From Mycocentrospora acerina (Eukaryota; Ascomycota; Dothideomycetes; Pleosporales): a DNA stretch of 64,000 bases. Below the pieces are notes generated by a model that made no database searches, was not told where the DNA came from, and saw only the letters and a list, made by a program, of their open reading frames with translations. This document shows, one piece after another, positions 20,989-32,564 of the stretch (positions are counted from its first letter, which is position 1; each line of letters begins with the position of its first letter). The stretch is taken from assembly GCA_022701365.1 (NCBI GenBank), contig JAKUHH010000229.1, positions 62,001 through 126,000 on the forward strand, written 5' to 3'. The position numbers and the translations under genes are program-made.

Positions 20989-23556
20989 ATCTGCTGATTG
21001 CAGAATCTTGTGTACGTATGGGAATAACCACGAAAACGTATTACCAGTTTGCGCCCCTCCATGCAGAGACATCAGTACATGCCACAGACGTACCAGAGTG
21101 AGGCCCTTTCCCCTTTTTCAAGAGATTATTGATTATTTTTCTGTTGCGCTGATCTGCGGTACAAGGCACGATTCGAAGCAACAGGATTTGTTTGAGTTGC
21201 TGGAGTGGCGAGATCTTCCCATCTACTCACCAAATCCAAAAACTTCCCACGAATACAACTCGTTTTCGCTGCAATCAGTCCAGTCTATATCGTATTCAGT
21301 CGCACTCAACACAGTGCCTGTGGCTGCCTCACTGTTGCGTCACTCGCAGAATTGTGTTTTGTAATCCTTCCTTACTAAGAATACCCCCTGACTCTTTCTT
21401 CGAGTCTCGTCTACTACTCTCTCTCTCTCTTTGCCACAAGAATAGCAGGTGGTCAGCCTGTTGTACACGGAAGTTACGAGTACAGATATATCAATGACGT
21501 TAGTAGTTTCGGTAATGGTACCAGCACCAATAATTTTGGCTCTAGTATTGCCTATGCACAAGTCTCCTGCAGGTTTCCGCCGCTTTATCCAATGTTGAGT
21601 AAGACTACAGCCACCCTGACAATAATTCTAACCATGTTCAGGGATACCCTTGATCTGATGAGTCTTTATGGCAGACTTGAACTAGCCCAAGTAGACTGAT
21701 AGGACCGCTCCAAGTCAATTTGTATCGAAAAGGTCTGACCCAACCAATCAATTTTGTGGCCAGGAAATCAGGCATAGCCACTGCACTATGCACAGCACTG
21801 TAACGAGGCATAAGCTCAAGGACAACCTGGAGAACGCTTTGGACTAAATTCTGGCGTGACTTACTTAGACAGCCGCATCAACGATGTTCAGACACACACT
21901 TGAATTCACAGCAAACTTTGTGTATATACACTCTAGAGAGGGGCATTGTACCACGATCATAGACGCCCAAGATGCATGGTTTTTCTTCAAACCCCGTAGC
22001 GCGTTTTTCCGCTCACCTTTTCACACGCAAATCTTTCAATCCTATCACGTTGACTGTTTTACGACATACGTCCCTCTTAAACGTTGTGCCTCCATTCGAA
22101 ACACATTCACCGTCTGATATTGGCTTACACCTCTTTCTCTGCACGTGGCAGGGACAACCATCTGCACGAGAAATCCATTACGGCAGAAAGTCCGTCCTCG
22201 TTTCTGCTTCAAAATCACGCAGATTACACAGCATCGCTTCAGCAGTCTCGACAGCGATTACAAATTTACCATTGTTTGTAACGTCGGGTAAATGTCCAGG
22301 CCCAATAACTGAGCGCCAAGCAGCGCCCCCATCCCAAAATGGAAGACTACGAGCTGACTTCATTTGAGTTCGACGATGTAACTTGCTTTGTAGTCGGTAA
22401 GCATTCTCGTGAGGAAGACGCAGTGAAGTTTATTTATGTGTTGGCTTTCTCGAACAATATTCAGCACAATCACACCTGTAACAGTTAATCGCCTTTGCAT
22501 CCAACTCATCTCCTTCTATCCTTATTCATGTACCAAAGTCTCTCGTAGCTCTACTATCACAACAATCACCCTGCTTCAATCAATCTCATGCCTGCCCCAA
22601 ATCTCCTCACTCCAGACTCCCAACCCCGCTGCGGTGGTCGTCATCTCTCTTCTTCATCCACCTTACTCTAGGTACATGAACACAACTACGCTCAGTTTCC
22701 GTACCGCAAAATCATTCCTTGAACTAACCATCCTGACACCATGGTAGAGCTCTCCGCCCTGATGGTCATCCTCAATCTCACCCGACTTCCGACATGATAA
22801 CTATCTCGATACTATCTGCCAATGCTGCAGGGCTGTTTTTTCCTCTGGTGATGACGCACTAGTTGGGGGAGAAGGAAAGAATGAGCCGCGTACTACAGAC
22901 ATATTGAAGCTCCTAGTTGCTGGTTCAACAACAAACTTCTTTCTCCTATTTCTTCCCTGGGTTGAGTCGTGTTTGAACGGGCGGTATCTAAAATCCTAGA
23001 CGTGGTTTTCCTCGGAAGTTTTATATCATGATATTGAAGTCTACATTTTATGCCTAGTAACATCTTATGACTCTTATCTTCACTTGACGTATCTATTCCT
23101 TAGTGCCTTGTCATGTGTGTTTTTCTAGCGGCGAAGGGTTGGAGGTGATGAGGCTCGCGCTTAGTTAGTAACTTCTCTGCAAGTGTTTGGTATACTTGTC
23201 CTGTATTGTCGTTGATGTGGTGATATTGAATTACACATTTACAACTAGACAGTACACATACTAGGCTAACAAAGTAAACCTATGCATATTTTTTCCTCCA
23301 TTTCGTCAGCTATCCCAGCCTCGACTTCCTACCTATACAAATCCTCCCACTTCATCATGTACTCCCCCACAATGCCTCACCCCCAGCTCTACGCCACCCC
23401 TTTTTTCTGATCCAACTCATTCAGCACTGTAAAGTAGAGAGGAAAAAGCACCGACTCAACACCACATCACTCACACCGAAAAAAAAGAAGTAGTTGAACA
23501 AGTACACAAGTAAAATTATAACTATTTTCTCCCCACCCCCAATTCAACACATTCAT
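20989..23556. other. gene-poor convergent spacer, 2.6 kb
   Basis: Between the 3' ends of the oxygenase and the short-chain dehydrogenase. Several short frames occur, none with recognisable motifs, signal peptide or splice-linked extension that I could find. There is a CT tract at about 21414-21432. I found no transposon ends, tRNA or rRNA. Confidence 0.5.
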
Positions 23557-24524
23557 CTACAACTTACTTTCTGCGCGCCCGCCTCCCCTCCCACCACTCA
23601 ACGTCGCCCCGCCGTCAATCTCAATCGCATTCCCCGTCATGTGCGCCGAGCCCCTACTCGCCAGGAACAGCACCAGACCGCCAAAATCCTCGGGGGTACC
23701 AATCCGGCCCGTAGGCTGACCCCTAACGAGCGCATCGGCAAACTTCTCCAGCCCAAAGTTTGTCATGCGCGAGGGGAAAACACCGGGACAAATGACATTG
23801 ACGGTTATATTTTTGGGCGCAAGTTTCGAAGCAGTAGTCTTGGTGAGGTGGATGGTAGCTGCTTTGGAGGGGCCGTCTAGCAAAGCAAAGAGTTAGCAAA
23901 CGGGGAAGATTTTTTTTTAAAGTTTTTTTGGTGAGAAGAAGAAGAAAAAAGAAAAAACTTACAGCTAAACGTCCCTGTGCCAGGCTTCGACAACCCTCCT
24001 TCCCCCCCAGTCGTCACATCCCCCGTCTGAATCCCCGCCATACTCGCAATATTCACCACTCTCCCAGGCCCCTCATTCGTCGCTCCCTTGGCCAACAACC
24101 CCTCTAACCCCACCGTCATATAAAACACACTCTTAACATTCAAACTATACAGCTTATCCCACGCCTCCTCGGGGTAATCGTAGTAATCGTCACCCCAGCT
24201 CGCACCGGTGCTGTTAACCAGGACGGTCAGCCTATCCGTCTGCTTCTTGACCTCCTCGCAGAGCGCAAGACACCCAGCCTTGTTCTTCAGGTCGGCGATG
24301 ATGTACGAGCAGGATCCTGGGCCGAGGGCGTTGAGGCGCGCAGACGTGCGCTGCAGCTCGGATTCCTTGCGGGAGGCGATGATGACGCGGGAGCCGTTCT
24401 GGACAAAGGCTTGCGCGGCCATTTCGCCGAGCCCCGTCGCGCCGCCTGTGACGAGCACAACGTGCGAGGTGAAGGAGAAGAGGGAGGAGATGCGGAGGTC
24501 CGCGGTGGAGGCGGCGTGCGTCAT
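23557..24524 (-). CDS. short-chain dehydrogenase/reductase
   Basis: Two exons, 24524-23963 and 23876-23557, encode 293 residues. Splicing across the 86-nt intron (GTAAGT...GCTAG) creates the catalytic motif, TFSYGPSKAA, with Tyr188 and Lys192; neither exon alone has it. The cofactor-binding TGGATGLGE lies near residue 27, IIASRKE follows, and NIASMAG carries the catalytic Ser. The NVICPGVFPSRMT and IEIDGGATLSGG segments are typical of classical SDRs. The Arg in ASRKE at the end of beta-2 suggests NADPH use. It is probably a cytosolic oxidoreductase of a small carbonyl compound; the substrate is unknown. There is no obvious peroxisomal or secretory signal (C-terminus ESKL is close to, but preceded differently from, a typical SKL signal, so peroxisomal import is possible). 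Confidence 0.9.
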
Positions 24525-25398
24525 GGTGGTGGTGGTTGTGGTGGATTGTTGTTGGGTAAGGTGAGGTGAGGTGAGGTAAAGTGTTTTGGAAGGAGAGGAA
24601 AGGTTGATGAAAAATGAGGGAAAGGAAGAGATATGAATGAATGAAAAATTAAACCCTCATCAGTAATCTTGACATGACTCTGGTTATCCGCATAGCTTGC
24701 TGCGGAGAGAGCTCGAGGAACCTCGGCAGGAGCTGTTGCGAACCAGGGTAGTCAAATGCGGGGTGTTAGCGAGAGCCGTTGGACAGGGGTGCCTCGTTGC
24801 CGGAAAACGTGCCCAGCCATGCATTCAGTCAGTCAGTCAGTCAACAGCAGAAAGAATATACAATGTTCAGTACGTTGTCAATCTAGACATTTCTTCCACC
24901 TTAGTAAAACAGACATACCACTGTAGAAATTCAGTCACCTCACCTCACCTCAATTCACCTCACATGAATTCATGATAAATCCCCCCCCCCAAAACAGGAC
25001 ATCATAAAAACATAGCAAAGAAATGTAAAACTAGGAAAAAAACTCTTCCAATGTAGCAATGCAATATGATATACTGCAAATACAAATGTGAATGCTACTC
25101 CCCCTCTCTAACCCCCCCAGCCCACTCATCTACCCCCACATCCAAGGAGAAAGAAAGCAGCTAGGCAGGTAGCTCTGTCACTCCAAGCCCTTTTCCTCCA
25201 AAAACGCAACATCCAACATCCATCAACATCCATCAACGACAACGACAACAACAACACCAACACGTCAACTCCTAGAAATGCAATACGGCACACAACAAGG
25301 CAAGGCAGGGCAGGGCAAGACGAGACAACACAGTCAAAACGAAATCCCCTACCACCACCACCAACAACAACAACGATTCTCGCAAAACCTCAGCCAAC
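24525..25398. other. spacer with inverted GGTGA/TCACC repeats
   Basis: Contains a tandem GGTGA array at 24559-24578 and its complement, a TCACC array, at 24935-24962. Otherwise there are C- and A-rich tracts and CAACAA/CATCAA runs. No gene is seen. The left part is the promoter of the short-chain dehydrogenase, and the right part is the 3' flank of PIK1. Confidence 0.55.
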
Positions 25399-28300
25399 TC
25401 AGTAAATACCCTGCGACCGGTACTGAAAAGTATCATACCTAACCCCCAAAGAATTAGCAATCATCCAACAAGCAATCGAATAGATATCAATAGAGAGAGA
25501 GAACAAACTTACAGCCTCGTATAATAACTCCCCACACTCTTAGCCACCAACTCCTCGACAAACACCTCGGCCTCCTCCTTGGACAAATGCAGCATCAGCC
25601 GCGCCCTCAGACTATTCGTCACGCTCGCCGCACCCGCAGCAAAACACGGCATCTTACTTTGCTTGCTCATGAGCTCGACGAGCATGATGAGGCGCTCTGC
25701 ATCCTTGCGCAGAGCCTGGAACGCGCGCTTGCACAGGGCCTTGAAGTCTTCAAAGGCGGGGGACGTGACGCCGCCGAGGACGTCGACGTAGTCTTGGGTG
25801 AGCTTAAAGGGGGCGGCTTCGAAGCCCATGGAGCCGGGGGAGTTGGACAGCATGAAGCCAAAGTCAATGTGGATGATGTGGCCCATGTTGTCGATGAGGA
25901 GGTTGCCGTTGTGGCGGTCCTTGAGCTGCAGGACGTAGCAAATCATGCTGTATGCGGCGAGGGAGCGTGTAAAAGCGTCCACGCCGTTGACGTAGGCTTC
26001 TGATTCTGGCTCGCCAAATGTCTTGAGCCAGTGGTCTTTGAGGGTAGCAATGCGTTTGCGGGGGTTGGTGCCAGCAGCGATACTGGCAAGTGTCAAGCTT
26101 CGCTTCAGCGAGTGGAGAGAGACACCATTCGTGATTGTTTCAATGAGCCCAGAGGACTCGCCCGTGACGAGGATACGCATACGCATTGTCCACACGGGGA
26201 CTTGCGCCTCCTCCCAGATCTTGCCGCACACCTGGATGAGCTGGCAGGCAAAAGCTTCCTGTCGTAAATCTGCTCCCGTCTTGACAATCACACTGATGAG
26301 ATCCCAATTCCGCATGTGTCCGTATGGTGATGACCTTCGTATGCGCTCCCTCTTTGCGCTCCACTCCTCACCAAACGTCGCAGCACTGGGATCATCTCGA
26401 TCGCCCTTTCTCCGCATCCCACCAGTCTTCAAATCGTTCTCCATACGTGCCGCGCCAGCCCCAGAGTTGGTCGCAACCGCCATTCCCTCCTCGAGATCCT
26501 CAGGCTCGGCCGTGATTGCTGCAGGATCCGCGTCTGCCATGATGGTATCAAACGTCGGCCCCTGATCATCAGACAAGAAATTCTGCTCTTCCAAGCTCTG
26601 CATGCTTGCAATAATCTTGGCCTTGATAGCTGCGACCTCATTCCTCGGCCGTTTCGATCCGCTCGCTTCGAGCTGTGCCAGCATCTGAGCAGCAGTTCGC
26701 ATGTGGGTCGCCAGTGCTGTAAAGTCTGGCTGATCAGCGCCCTGATTTCCCCGATTCAACTGAATCGTCATTTTCCTAGACGCAGGACTGCTAGACCTGC
26801 TAATCTCCATATCCGACGTGCGAGGAGTGGACAGAGAAGCAATCGAGGACAGAGTGTTGGCACCGCTCGACGACCTGGGTGCCATGGCTTTACCGCTGCT
26901 GCTGATGCTGCTGCTGGTACCGGGTAGTGAAACTCTTGCCAACCCCGAAGCTAGATCGTCCTCATCATCCATACTCTTAATAAGCGAAGTACTGCTGAGG
27001 TCGCCATTCGCCGGTTCAAACACGCTATCCGATCCATTCGGTGGCGTTCTATCGAGCGCCAAATGCTCAGCGTTAGTAATATCAAACAGCCGTCGTCTAG
27101 ACGTCCCCTTCTCCATCATGAGCTTCTCAAGCAGCTGCTGATTCTGCTCCGTATCCGGGTCAAAATCAAAGTCCTCCTGCAACACCTCCACCATCAGCAG
27201 ATACGGGACGCGTTCAGCGCTGTTGAGACTAGTAGCTTCCGCAGGGTTTATCCGGACTATGCGATGATGCTGGCTTTGAGACGGTATCCCATCTTTCAGC
27301 GTAGGGGGCGACAACATGGGAATGTCGACTTCAGCCGGTAGATCCTGCGCAATCAAGGCAAGCTCTGCTCTCAGCGCGCTCAAACGAGCGGGTTTGGGCA
27401 CAATAACCAATCGATTCGAAATATCCTCCAGCGCGCTCAGAAACTGCGTCTCATTGCGGAAGTAGTTGGACCGCAACAGGCGCACTTTTTGCGGTCGTGA
27501 CAACGCCGTCGGAGTAAGGGGTCTCGGCGTCTGCGCATGACGCCTGCGAAAGTTGGGGTGGTCTGGCTTGACTCCCAGTCCCGCGGTAGCGGGGGGTGTA
27601 GGTAGCGGGGAATTGCCAGAGTCACGGAAATCGGGCAGCGATGCCGAGCTGAGGTGAGCCTCTGCGCTCATGGACAGCAAGGAAGGCCTATGTTGTGACG
27701 AGTGCCCACGCGTAGGGTTCACAGGTCGAACGGCCTGGCGCCTCAAATCCTTTGGGTCTTTCAGCTCCCGTGGCCGCGGCGAGGAATGCTTCGAGGAACG
27801 CTCGTCCTCGGGGTCGGAATGCCCTTGCGCGGTTCTTCGTTGCTTCAACCGCGGCGACTCCCCCGTCACAGTCTTACTCCTCCCCACCTTTGCCGTCTGC
27901 ACATTGTCCGAGATGATGTCTTCGATTGGCCTGGGTTTCCGCGCCTGCGCGATAGCCAGAGGTCCCGCGTGCGCAGGGAGAAACGGCGCCGCAATACTGG
28001 CCAACACCAAGCTCGACAGCAGAGTAACAGGCAACACGTTTTCCTTGATTTTTTCTCTGCGCTGCGGCTCCGCCGACCCAAACACAATGCGCTGCACCCT
28101 ATTGTATATCCTGCGACAAGTCTTGAACGCAATTGAGTTGGGCGCGCTCGCCAAATCATGCAGGTACGTCTGGAACAGCCAAAAAGTCTGTGTGCAACAT
28201 TAGCTCCGCGCGCACGACACAACAGGACATCCGTGGGGAGGAGAAATAAATAAAGGGGAAAAGGGGGAATGGAGGAGTGGGGGATATTAGAAAAGGAATT

Positions 28301-28871
28301 GCCCACCAAAAGCGCGCCATTCACACTCTCCTCGCAAAGATCGATTATAAACTCCTCCAGCGCCATCGACTCATTATCGATGCTTATAAGAAGATGACAT
28401 AATCTAATTCCCCACACACACATCAGTCAACTCTCTTCCACCTAGTGTATGAGGAGGAGGAGGCATGAGATTTGCCCCCTCCGGCGGAACGGACGCGACG
28501 TACTGCGGAAGGAAGAACTCGAGCTCTTCGTACGCAAACTGGCGCAGCTTCGAGCAGAGCACATAGTGAATACCGACATGGTCTGCATAGCGTCTGTAGC
28601 ACAGAAAGAAACCCAACAAGTCAGTATGTATATACACACAAGTACACAAGAAGATTCCACAACATAGAAAAAAATGATTGTGGGCGCTTCTTGTTGGGGG
28701 GGTTTTTTTGGGGGAGGGGAGGGGGGAGGGAAAAAGGTAGGTCCAAGGACAAGTACAAGGGCTACCGTGTCCGGAATTCGCAACCACTCACGCAAGATAC
28801 GCAACAGCCAGCGAGGGATCGGTATTAAAATGGTCCGACTCTATGAAGCGCTCTAGCAGATTCCAACTCAT
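25399..28871 (-). CDS. PIK1: phosphatidylinositol 4-kinase PIK1 (PI4K III beta)
   Basis: Five exons, 28871-28792, 28593-28504, 28403-28307, 28187-25513 and 25438-25399, encode 993 residues. The first three short exons assemble the lipid-kinase-unique domain: MSWNLLERFIESDHF, ARYADHVGIHYVLCSKL, FLPQLCHLLISIDNES, then LTFWLFQTYLHDL. A long Ser/Pro-rich linker follows. The C-terminal catalytic domain (about 690-990) has VIVKTGADLRQE (ATP-binding Lys), the catalytic loop KDRHNGNLLID and the metal-binding IDFGFML. The last 40-base exon supplies the conserved end YDTFQYRSQGIY; without it the frame stops at YYTRL. PIK1 makes PI4P at the Golgi for secretion and also acts in the nucleus. It is distinct from STT4, which is far larger. 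Confidence 0.95.
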
Positions 28872-29963
28872 CTGGGACGGCTCATTGGGCTGGACAAAAA
28901 GGCGCAGCGAAACGTGGTAGGTATTCGTCGACGTCGATGTCGATGTTGATGTCGTCGTCGTCGAAATGTCGAAGCGGCGGTTCGGGAGGAGGGTACAAAC
29001 ACGGGATCGAAAAAGTCAGATTCGGCGGCGGCGGCGGCGGCGGCGTTGTCGTCGTCGTCGTCGTTGGCGTCGGAGTCGGCGTCGTCTCGTCTCGTCTCAA
29101 AAGGGTGACATGGACATTTGGGGGAGGTGGAGAGGGGACGTGTATGCCCTTCTCATGCAGGGTGACAGGGTTTATGCGGCGGACATTGGCCGATTGGTCC
29201 GCGCGTCGGGGGTGGACATGGGACGGAGCGGATAACTAGGCACGCGTGTACGGCGAGGGCTTTTGCTTGCTTGCTTGCGTGATGGGGAGGGGGGTCTGGA
29301 TCTGGGTCTGGGTCTGATGAGGAAGGTGGTGATGGTGGTGAGTAGAGATGGGAAATGGGAATCGGATGCAGATGTGGAGAAGTGTAATAAATTGTGGCTT
29401 ATTGCTTTTCTGGCTTAAGAGGTGTAATAATGATGATGGGGCTGGTGCTGGTGCTTGTAGTTGAGACAAGACTTGTTTGCCCACACCTACCCGACCAACC
29501 GACCATCCTCAGACGGACGAATCCACCATCATGCACATACATAAATTACATCTGCGGCTGAAGAAGCTAATTTTTCTATACCGACTGACTAGCCCAAAGT
29601 GTTTATGTTAATTTTTTTGCTACGAAATCCATCACAGCAAAGGCATCTCCATTAATTGCACAATCTAACCTCCATAGAAGAAAACCTAGCTGTATACGTA
29701 CACGCGCACACGCACTCACATGTACAAACGCGCGCGACATTGTAAAAAAATCAAGATTTTAACGCCTGAATTTTTCAAAATATGAAACGCCGCAATGCCC
29801 ACCTAATACAAAACAGTAGGCCGAGGAACTCGGTGAGGAAAGGGCGGGAGGCATACATCATACGTATATATATGCAAAGTAAGAAAAAAAAAGAACAGAA
29901 AAGCTGCAAGGAGACCACCTTTATACACCAAAAACCCCTCCAAATTGTCAAAAGGACATAACC
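28872..29963. other. PIK1 upstream region with trinucleotide repeats
   Basis: Includes a (GGC)n tract at about 29022-29045 running straight into a (GTC)n tract to about 29063, GTCGAT-like repeats at 28925-28964, and AT-rich 3' flank of the DUF155 gene beyond about 29500. A low-complexity frame (poly-Thr, poly-Pro, poly-Asp) crosses the repeats on the minus strand but lacks an ATG, so I do not call a gene. Confidence 0.55.
29022..29063. repeat. compound (GGC)n-(GTC)n microsatellite
   Basis: About eight GGC units followed by about six GTC units, 150-190 bases upstream of the PIK1 start codon and so probably within its promoter or 5' leader. Confidence 0.85.
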
Positions 29964-31578
29964 TTATTCAGCGGCATTCAGGTCGACGAAAATGTTTATG
30001 GCAGCGACGACGACTTCGGCAGCGACGAGGATGATGACGATCCATTCGAGGAGTTCGCCCTGTAGAGAATTAGCATGTGATTTATGAATGAATGAATGAA
30101 TAAAGAAAGAAAAAGAAAACACTCACATGCGTAACTGTCAACTGATCTTTCAGAACCGCCAGCAAATCTCCAATGACATTCAATCGCTCCGTCAACAGAC
30201 CAACTCGCTGGTCCATTTCCAGATAACTTCTGACAGCTTGGTACACAGGGTCTAGCTGCGGCTCCGCCCACATGAGCTCCGGCGCATCAAGTACCGAACC
30301 CTGTAGATGAATGCTGATCCTTAGGATAAATAATTCGCCGATCTGCATGTTGATCTGCTTCTTGTTTAGGTTGATCTTGCCGGAGCTGGCAATCTGCGCG
30401 GGGATATCCTTTGTATCGTCAATGGTGTTGTCGACCAGGTCCTCAAAAAGTGACGTTTTCACGCTCTGGGATAGACCATGGCTGATGGCGAGCTTGATCA
30501 TGTAGTTCTTCTTGTCGCGCAAGCTAATAAAGTCGTTGTATATCCGGGCCTGGTATTCCCGCGTGTAGTAAAAGTTGAACTCCTCCGTCTCGACTTCGTC
30601 CTTGCCGAGCTTATCGACTTCAAACTTTGAGATTTCCTTGAGAAAGCGCTTCTCCTCTTGGAGGGTCATGCCCCATATTACGACGGTGCCGTATTCGAAG
30701 AGGAAGACCTCGGGCGTGTGAACCTGGGTGTCAAAGTCGGGCGTATCCATCTGAGGGTCTGAGTCTGCGTGTGTGATGGAGGGACGTCGGGTACCATTGG
30801 ATTCTTCTGGAGTTCCTAGGTTGGGCGCGTCACCCTCTTCATGCAGACCGATCAGGTCTTCTCTCCGCCTCTCACTCTGCGCTTCGACCTCGATGGCACT
30901 GTCCGAGTACCTTCGCTGCCGCTCTTCAGGAATACCATCAATTACGGCAGTACTGACAATGTTCTCGGGCCCTTTTGTACCGTAGCTGTATGGCGAGTAT
31001 ATGCATTCGTCAAAGCGCTTGGGTAGGGCGCCTCTCGACTTTTGTTTGCCCTTTAAAAAGCGCATCAAGTCGTCGAGCTTGTACGAGGCCGATGTGCAGT
31101 ATGCCGTCACTCGCGGCAAGCGCTCTCTGTCCGCCTTTCCCAATCGCGCCGCATCCCTTCTTGCGGTTGGGTCCTTGATTCTCGTGTACTGCACGTAGAC
31201 GTCGCGTCCGCTCTCCTCGTCTTCCTCATCGTTTGCAGGGTCGGGAAGGAGCTTCAGCTTCTGCGCGGTTCTTGTCGTCCTTTGCGGGCCAATCTTGGGC
31301 GCAGGCGTGTGGGGCGGTCTTGTAGGCGCGCCCGAACTGTTTCTCCGTCGTAGCTTGCTGTTCAGTGTGGAAAGCATGGGCTGTCCGCCTTGGGTGGTGG
31401 GGACATAACTCGAGGAGGATGCGCCGCTGTGCGACAACGTTCTTGGCGGTAGCTTTGGGGTGTTGGAAGAAACAATCGTGTTGAACGTGACGGTGCGCTG
31501 GGGTTTCACAGGGACCGTCTTGCTGGTGCCCGACAACGACGAGATCAGGGGAGTCGTCTCGTTTGAGGTTGACGCCAT
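29964..31578 (-). CDS. DUF155 (RMD1/RMD8 family) membrane protein
   Basis: Two exons, 31578-30127 and 30059-29964, encode 515 residues. The first 110 or so residues are Ser/Pro/Arg-rich. The DUF155 core begins around RVTAYCTSASYKLDDLMRFL and continues with FEYGTVVIWGMT, FNFYYTREYQARIYNDFI, LAISHGLSQSVKTSLFEDLVD, IHLQGSVLDAPELMW and RLNVIGDLLAVLKDQLTVTH. The second exon adds GELLEWIVIILVAAEVVV, a C-terminal transmembrane helix, which unspliced sequence would lose. Related fungal proteins (Rmd1, Rmd8; Sif2/Sif3 in fission yeast) are linked to sporulation, and human RMND1 to mitochondrial translation; the molecular role is unclear. I chose Met at 31578 (MASTSNETTPLI); an in-frame codon 36 bases upstream is possible. 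Confidence 0.92.
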
Positions 31579-32564
31579 GACTTTTGTGTTATTGACCGTC
31601 GCGAACGCGTGCAATGGGTGTTTAGTATCGTGTGTTTACAATATTTTCACAGTCTGGACATGGCACGGGCGGTATAGTTAAAGTTTGGCGGTATTGAAGA
31701 GAGAGACGAGTGGACTAGAGCGTTGGAAGATGCAAGAGACGTCGTCGCCGAGACTTTGAAATGACGAAAGTCGACGGAACTAGCGGCCCACATGTGCAAG
31801 TGCTGCATAGCCGTTTCCATAACCCACTTATATCCTGCTTATCACAGCCAAAACCAATTAATCTTTAGTTGTGAGGCTAGTAGATTGATATACATTTTGC
31901 GACACTGCTTTACGAATGTTTTGTTTGAGGGAAATATTTAAATTGGATTGAAATGTGTTCCATTTTGGCACCGCATATTCTCATGGCATGGGTAAACAAA
32001 CCCAGCTCCGCGGAAGGCGCGGAGAAGACGAGGAAAGTCTTATTACAAAGTAGATGGTACAAGGAAAGAATAACGAGCACCCCTACTATTACTACAACTA
32101 TAACAACAACTACTACAACAACAATTCCTCCCCATAGACTCATGATTCACAGACTCTCTACAATACAATCACCACAAAGCAAGTCATGTAAGAACCCACA
32201 ACTCCACACATATCAACATGTATATATTTATATTTTTATTCATTAACTACCTGATTTAATCACAAATCAAAATCAACAAATTAACAAAAAAGTGGTATGA
32301 AGAATGAGAAAAAAAAAACGCAACAACAACAACAACAACAACCCATAGACTCATTTGATCCCCCCTCCCAAAAAAAACCCCTTGTAAAACAATCATTACA
32401 AAAGTAGGAAGAAAAGAATTTTTTAAAAAAAAATGAACAAATTGACCACAACTCCAAAGACTTTTTTTTCCACTGTCCAAAGTTCCTTTACGATGGTCAT
32501 TAAAATAGTTGTATCACATAAATTTAAAAAAAAAAAAAAAAGTAAAAAGGGGTGAAGAGTATGA
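31579..32564. other. AT-rich spacer with homopolymer and triplet runs
   Basis: The half near 31579 is the promoter side of the DUF155 gene; the half near 32564 is the 3' flank of ECM14. It holds repeated ACT/ACA triplets at 32085-32124, a (CAA)n run at about 32320-32342 and an A18 tract near 32523-32540. Two copies of a CATAGACTCAT word occur (about 32134 and 32344), with related sequence near the ECM14 stop. No gene is seen. Confidence 0.5.

Noticed and set aside
19777..24524. A secondary-metabolite cluster made of the oxygenase and the short-chain dehydrogenase
   Set aside because: No backbone synthase, transporter or cluster regulator is present, and the two genes are convergent with a 2.6-kb gap between housekeeping neighbours.
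28882..29100. Upstream frame of poly-Thr, poly-Pro and poly-Asp ending just before the PIK1 start, as a possible regulatory uORF
   Set aside because: It has no ATG; the frame begins with TTG and is produced by trinucleotide repeats.
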